Positions 33,016 through 36,141 of a stretch of DNA of 36,141 bases are shown in pieces. The DNA is taken from the NCBI GenBank assembly GCA_937983495.1, contig CALKAA010000112.1:1-36141 (forward strand), read 5' to 3'. A program made the translations under genes and the position numbers. Origin of the DNA: an uncultured Gemmobacter sp. Lineage in GTDB: Bacteria > Pseudomonadota > Alphaproteobacteria > Rhodobacterales > Rhodobacteraceae. Positions within the stretch are counted from its first letter, which is position 1. Each line of letters opens with the position of its first letter. The notes below the pieces were generated by a model. The model did not search any database, was not told the DNA's origin, and saw nothing but the letters and a program-made list of their open reading frames with translations.

Positions 33016-34662
33016 TTATTCCGGCGGCAGCATCGCTTGCAGCGTTTCCAGATGGTCGGCCTCGGCGGCGGGTTTGTCATCGCGGATGCGGTTGATCCGT
33101 GGAAAACGCATCGCCACGCCGGATTTGTGCCGCGAGGAGCGGTTCAGACCTTCGAACGCCACCTCCACCACCTTGCTGCGCGCGACCGAGCGCATGGGGC
33201 CAAAGCGCTCGATCGTGTGGGTGCGCACGAAACGGTCCAGTTCTTTCAACTCGGCATCGGTGAAGCCGAAATAGGCCTTGCCCACTGGTACCAGTTCATC
33301 CCCGTTCCAGACGCCAAAGGTGAAATCGGAATAATAGCCCGAGCGTTTGCCATGCCCGCGCTGCGCGTACATCAGAACGGCGTCAATCAGGAACGGGTCA
33401 CGCTTCCATTTGAACCACGGGCCCTTCACCCGCCCGGCCAGATAGGCACTATCGCGGCGTTTGATCATCACGCCTTCAATCACCGCCTCGGGCGGATTGG
33501 CGCGTAGTGCGGCGAGGGCCTCCCATGTCGCAAAGGGCAGTTGCGGCGAAAGGTCGATCTGCGGCCCTTGTGGGAGTTCGGCCAGAACAGCGCGGCGGCT
33601 ATCATAAGGCAGAGCACGCAGGTCACGCCCCTGCCAGATCAGCACATCATAAAGCCTCAGCCCTGCCGGATGGCTGCGCAGTAGCGCTGCGCTCACTGTC
33701 TTCCGATTCAGTCTTTGTTGCAATTCGGCAAAGCTTCCGATCTGCACCCCGCGCCGCACCAGCAATTCGCCATCTACTGCGCCCTCGAAATCCATCAGGG
33801 CAATCACATCGGGAAAGGCCCCGCTGATATCCTCGCCAGTGCGGGAATAGAGCCGTTTCAGCCCGCTATCGCTGACCGCCTGCACCCGAATTCCATCCCA
33901 TTTCCATTCCGCTGCATAATCGGCCGGGTCCAGCGCTGACAGCGCCTCAAAATCGGTTGCGGTCGACAGCATCACAGGGCGAAACGGCACACGGCTCGCA
34001 GCTTCTGGCCGTGGCCCTCCCGCGCCCCACGCAAAGAGATCTGTATACGGGGGCACCAGCGCGTGCCAGATTTCCTCCACATCAGCCAGGGGCAGGCCCG
34101 CCCAAGTGGCAAAGCTGCTGCGCGCCAGCCGGGCCGAAACACCCACCCGCAGCGCCCCGGTGGCCAGCTTCAAATAGGCATAGCGTTCCGACGGGCCCAA
34201 GCTATCCAGCCGCGCAGCAATCACGCCGGGCAGCCGGGCTTTTGGCGTTTCGGTCAGCTCAGCCACAACCAAGGACAAGCTGGGTGTATCACTGCCGTTT
34301 ATGGGCCAGATCAGGGCAATCGTCTCGGCAAGATCGCCCACAAAATCATAGCTTGCAGTAAAGAGTTGCGCATCTACCCGAGTTTCTGTCAGCCCGCGTA
34401 GCAGGCTTGGTGTCACCTGCCGCAACCGCAAATCATAGCTTGCAGTAAAGAGTTGCGCATCTACCCGAGTTTCTGTCAGCCCGCGTAGCAGGCTTGGTGT
34501 CACCTGCCGCAACCGCAAATCGCCGGTCAGCGCCGCGAGCATCAACCCACGATCCGGGTCGGCTTGGCTGGCAAAGGTCGCGGCCAGCAACTGCTCCTTG
34601 CGCCCCCGCTGTGGCGTGAAGGCAAGGCGTTCCAGCAAGGTGGCAAAGGCGGTCAGGCTCAT
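33016..34662 (-). CDS. ATP-dependent DNA ligase with internal duplication
   Basis: A 548-residue ATP-dependent DNA ligase of the bacterial LigB-like (PP_1105) repair type. The N-terminal DNA-binding domain begins TAFATLLERLAFTPQRGRK. The adenylation site is KWDGIRVQA with K254, then RTGEDISGAFPDV, motif III GAVDGELLVRR, motif IV EGVMIKRRDSAY and motif V WFKWKRDPFLIDAVLMYA, and an OB-fold C-terminus. Residues 49-77 are repeated exactly as 78-106 because of an 87-base tandem duplication; without it the length would be 519, normal for the family. The catalytic motifs are intact. It overlaps the exonuclease stop by four bases (ATGA) and is probably translated from the same message. Confidence 0.93.
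   Translation of the reverse strand: MSLTAFATLLERLAFTPQRGRKEQLLAATFASQADPDRGLMLAALTGDLRLRQVTPSLLRGLTETRVDAQLFTASYDLRLRQVTPSLLRGLTETRVDAQLFTASYDFVGDLAETIALIWPINGSDTPSLSLVVAELTETPKARLPGVIAARLDSLGPSERYAYLKLATGALRVGVSARLARSSFATWAGLPLADVEEIWHALVPPYTDLFAWGAGGPRPEAASRVPFRPVMLSTATDFEALSALDPADYAAEWKWDGIRVQAVSDSGLKRLYSRTGEDISGAFPDVIALMDFEGAVDGELLVRRGVQIGSFAELQQRLNRKTVSAALLRSHPAGLRLYDVLIWQGRDLRALPYDSRRAVLAELPQGPQIDLSPQLPFATWEALAALRANPPEAVIEGVMIKRRDSAYLAGRVKGPWFKWKRDPFLIDAVLMYAQRGHGKRSGYYSDFTFGVWNGDELVPVGKAYFGFTDAELKELDRFVRTHTIERFGPMRSVARSKVVEVAFEGLNRSSRHKSGVAMRFPRINRIRDDKPAAEADHLETLQAMLPPE
34343..34521. repeat. Exact 87-bp in-frame tandem duplication inside the ligase gene
   Basis: Bases 34343-34434 are identical to 34430-34521, an 87-base period with two full copies and a shared 5-base border (AAATC at 34343, 34430 and 34517). 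The duplication keeps the frame and repeats 29 residues of the ligase N-terminal domain. No mismatch is seen between copies. Confidence 0.97.
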
Positions 34663-35663
34663 TCAGCCTCCTCCTCATAGCCCACCATATGCAGGGGCCG
34701 CGCTGCACGGCCTTGCATCTCACACCAGCGCATGAGGGCATCTTCACGGCCATGGGTGATCCAGACTTCGCCGGGGTTCACCTCCGCGAGGGTTGCCGTC
34801 AGTTGGGGCCAGTCAACATGATCCGAGATGATCAGGGGCAGTTCCACGCCTCTTTGCCGGGCCCGCGCGCGCACCTGCATCCAGCCCGAAGCAAAGCAGA
34901 TCACTGGATCAGGAAAGCGTTGCACCCAAGGAGAGGCAAAGGCCGAGGGCGGTGCAATCACGATGGCTCCGGCGTAATCACCCTTCTTGCCGCGTGACTC
35001 GGTTGCGGGGCGCAGGTCTCCAAGCTCAATCCCCTGCGTGATGTGATACTCGCAAAGGCGCTGCAAGGCACCGTGAATATGGATCGGGGCGTCCCACCCT
35101 GCCAGCCTCAGTGCCGCGATCACCCGCTGCGCCTTGCCAAGCGCATAGGCACCGACCAGATGCGCCCGGTCCGGGTAGGCCGCCACGCTTGCCAAGAGCC
35201 GCGCGATCTCCGCCTCGGGCGGCGGATGGTGGAATACCGGAAGCGCAAAGGTGGCTTCGGTCACAAAGATGTCACAGGGCATTGGCTCAAACGGGGCGCA
35301 GGTGGGCGTTGGCGCCCGGGCATAATCGCCTGATACCACAATCCGTTGGCTGCCCGCCGTCACCGAGATCTGAGCCGACCCCAAAACATGCCCGGCGGGG
35401 TGAAAGCTGACCTCCACATTGCCCAGTCGCAGCGGCCCGTCCGCCTCCTGCCTTTGCATGGCAAAGCCTTCTCCATATCGGATCGCCATGATGTCGAGCG
35501 TTTGGCGCGTTGCCAGTACGGCACCATGACCGGCCCGGGCATGATCGGCATGGCCATGCGTGATCATGGCGCGTGGCACCGGGCGTATCGGGTCAATGTA
35601 GAAATCCCCCTCAGGGCAATAGAGACCTTCGGCCCGCGGGATCAGCAAGGACTGTTGGGGCAA
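34659..35663 (-). CDS. Ligase-associated DNA exonuclease (metallo-beta-lactamase fold)
   Basis: A 334-residue metallo-beta-lactamase/beta-CASP-type protein of the ligase-associated exonuclease family. The metal-binding THGHADHARAGHG has H36, H38, D40 and H41. GSAQISVTAGSQRIVVSGDYA follows mid-protein and WITHGREDALMRWCEMQG is near the end. The start is unusual: TTG 35663 is preceded six bases away by a full AGGAGG (CCTCCT on the plus strand at 35670-35675), and no ATG fits. The open frame to 35939 has no family similarity. In Pseudomonas putida this gene belongs to a four-gene set with ligase, Lhr-like helicase and a phosphoesterase; only exonuclease and ligase are here. Confidence 0.88.
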   Translation of the reverse strand: MPQQSLLIPRAEGLYCPEGDFYIDPIRPVPRAMITHGHADHARAGHGAVLATRQTLDIMAIRYGEGFAMQRQEADGPLRLGNVEVSFHPAGHVLGSAQISVTAGSQRIVVSGDYARAPTPTCAPFEPMPCDIFVTEATFALPVFHHPPPEAEIARLLASVAAYPDRAHLVGAYALGKAQRVIAALRLAGWDAPIHIHGALQRLCEYHITQGIELGDLRPATESRGKKGDYAGAIVIAPPSAFASPWVQRFPDPVICFASGWMQVRARARQRGVELPLIISDHVDWPQLTATLAEVNPGEVWITHGREDALMRWCEMQGRAARPLHMVGYEEEAE

Positions 35664-36141
35664 ACGCGGCCTCCTGTGAGGGCACGGCCTGCGCCCCTGC
35701 CTAGGATATGCGCCTCGTAAGGATATTTCCAAGGGGACAAGCGGGAGACGAACTGAGCCCGTTTTGCCGTTCCGATCCACAAACTTACCCGCGAAAGCGT
35801 CTCGGTGTGGAGGTTGTAATGACGAAGGCGTTATCATCGCACCAAACGATATGGCTCTCGGCGGGGCCGTTTCCGTTACAGCCCGAAGCGGGGGGATGAA
35901 ATCGCAATAATGAAAGCCATGCGTATCAAGTTTCGCCACTGTTAAAGCGAAGGAAACACAGGAAATGCCTGCACTTTCCGAAAGCGCCGAACATGACCTA
36001 AAGACGAAGCGAGAACCGTTGTGTCGTCTGCAGGATTTGCATTGCGGTAGCTCCCTTTGTCATCCCCGACACATCACCGCCGGCAATTTCTGCGCGCACA
36101 ATATAGTTGCGCAAAAGTTTTTTCATGCTGGTGGCATCGGA
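35664..36141. other. Region without a recognisable gene
   Basis: This stretch contains the ribosome-binding site of the exonuclease gene at 35670-35675 and presumably its promoter. No RNA gene, repeat or strong terminator was seen. On the minus strand an open stretch with no stop runs from the window edge at 36141 to TAG at 35998-36000 (47 codons, no start visible). It might be the C-terminal end of a gene beyond the window, but I do not recognise it. Confidence 0.5.

Noticed and set aside
35664..35939. 92-codon N-terminal extension of the exonuclease
   Set aside because: The family start falls near TTG 35663, which has an ideal AGGAGG six bases upstream; the extension shows no family similarity.

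Overview
The window looks like an origin-proximal stretch of the main chromosome of an alphaproteobacterium of the Rhodobacterales (Rhodobacter/Roseobacter group). The basis is three things: the gene order hemJ-rho-mnmE-mnmG-rsmG-parA-parB-hemW-rdgB-rph-hrcA-grpE; a regB / senC-regA-hvrA redox-regulation cluster typical of that group; and a DivL-like PAS protein in front of tsaE-amgK-murU-addB-addA. All product names come from reading the translations; no database search was run.

Positions 1-471 hold no convincing gene but carry several DnaA-box-like 9-mers and an AT-rich tract, so they are a candidate oriC or part of one. From 472 to 7873 the plus strand carries hemJ (heme synthesis), rho (transcription termination), mnmE and mnmG (tRNA wobble-uridine modification), rsmG (16S rRNA methylation) and parA-parB (chromosome segregation). 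Four perfect copies of the ParB site parS (TGTTTCACGTGAAACA) lie at 3632, 5531, 9065 and 12140. Two are built into the first codons of mnmG and rsmG and two sit at gene borders. Minus-strand hemW, rdgB and rph follow, then plus-strand hrcA and grpE, then mutS on the minus strand.

After about 12.1 kb the composition becomes clearly more GC-rich. maeB (malic enzyme with a phosphotransacetylase-like domain) and a ribokinase-family gene form a plus-strand pair. They converge on a long minus-strand cluster: divL-like, tsaE, amgK, murU, addB, addA. Every junction from tsaE to addA overlaps by 4 to 16 bases, which suggests translational coupling. The cluster combines a cell-cycle sensor, tRNA t6A synthesis, peptidoglycan sugar recycling and double-strand-break repair. 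The divL-like product has a membrane anchor and PAS domains but no kinase domain, and a perfect CtrA site (TTAA-N7-TTAA) lies about 50 bases upstream of it.

From 28.1 to 31.2 kb is the RegB/RegA redox two-component system with the copper chaperone SenC/Sco and the H-NS-like HvrA. Then come an HD-domain phosphohydrolase, purU (with a good terminator) and a two-gene DNA repair unit: an ATP-dependent ligase and its metallo-beta-lactamase-fold exonuclease. The ligase gene contains an exact in-frame 87-base tandem duplication (34343-34521) that repeats 29 residues of its N-terminal domain. The last 478 bases hold no gene I can name.

I did not find a wholly new system. The best candidates for a second look are the ligase duplication, the CtrA site before the kinase-less DivL, and the origin region with its parS cluster.
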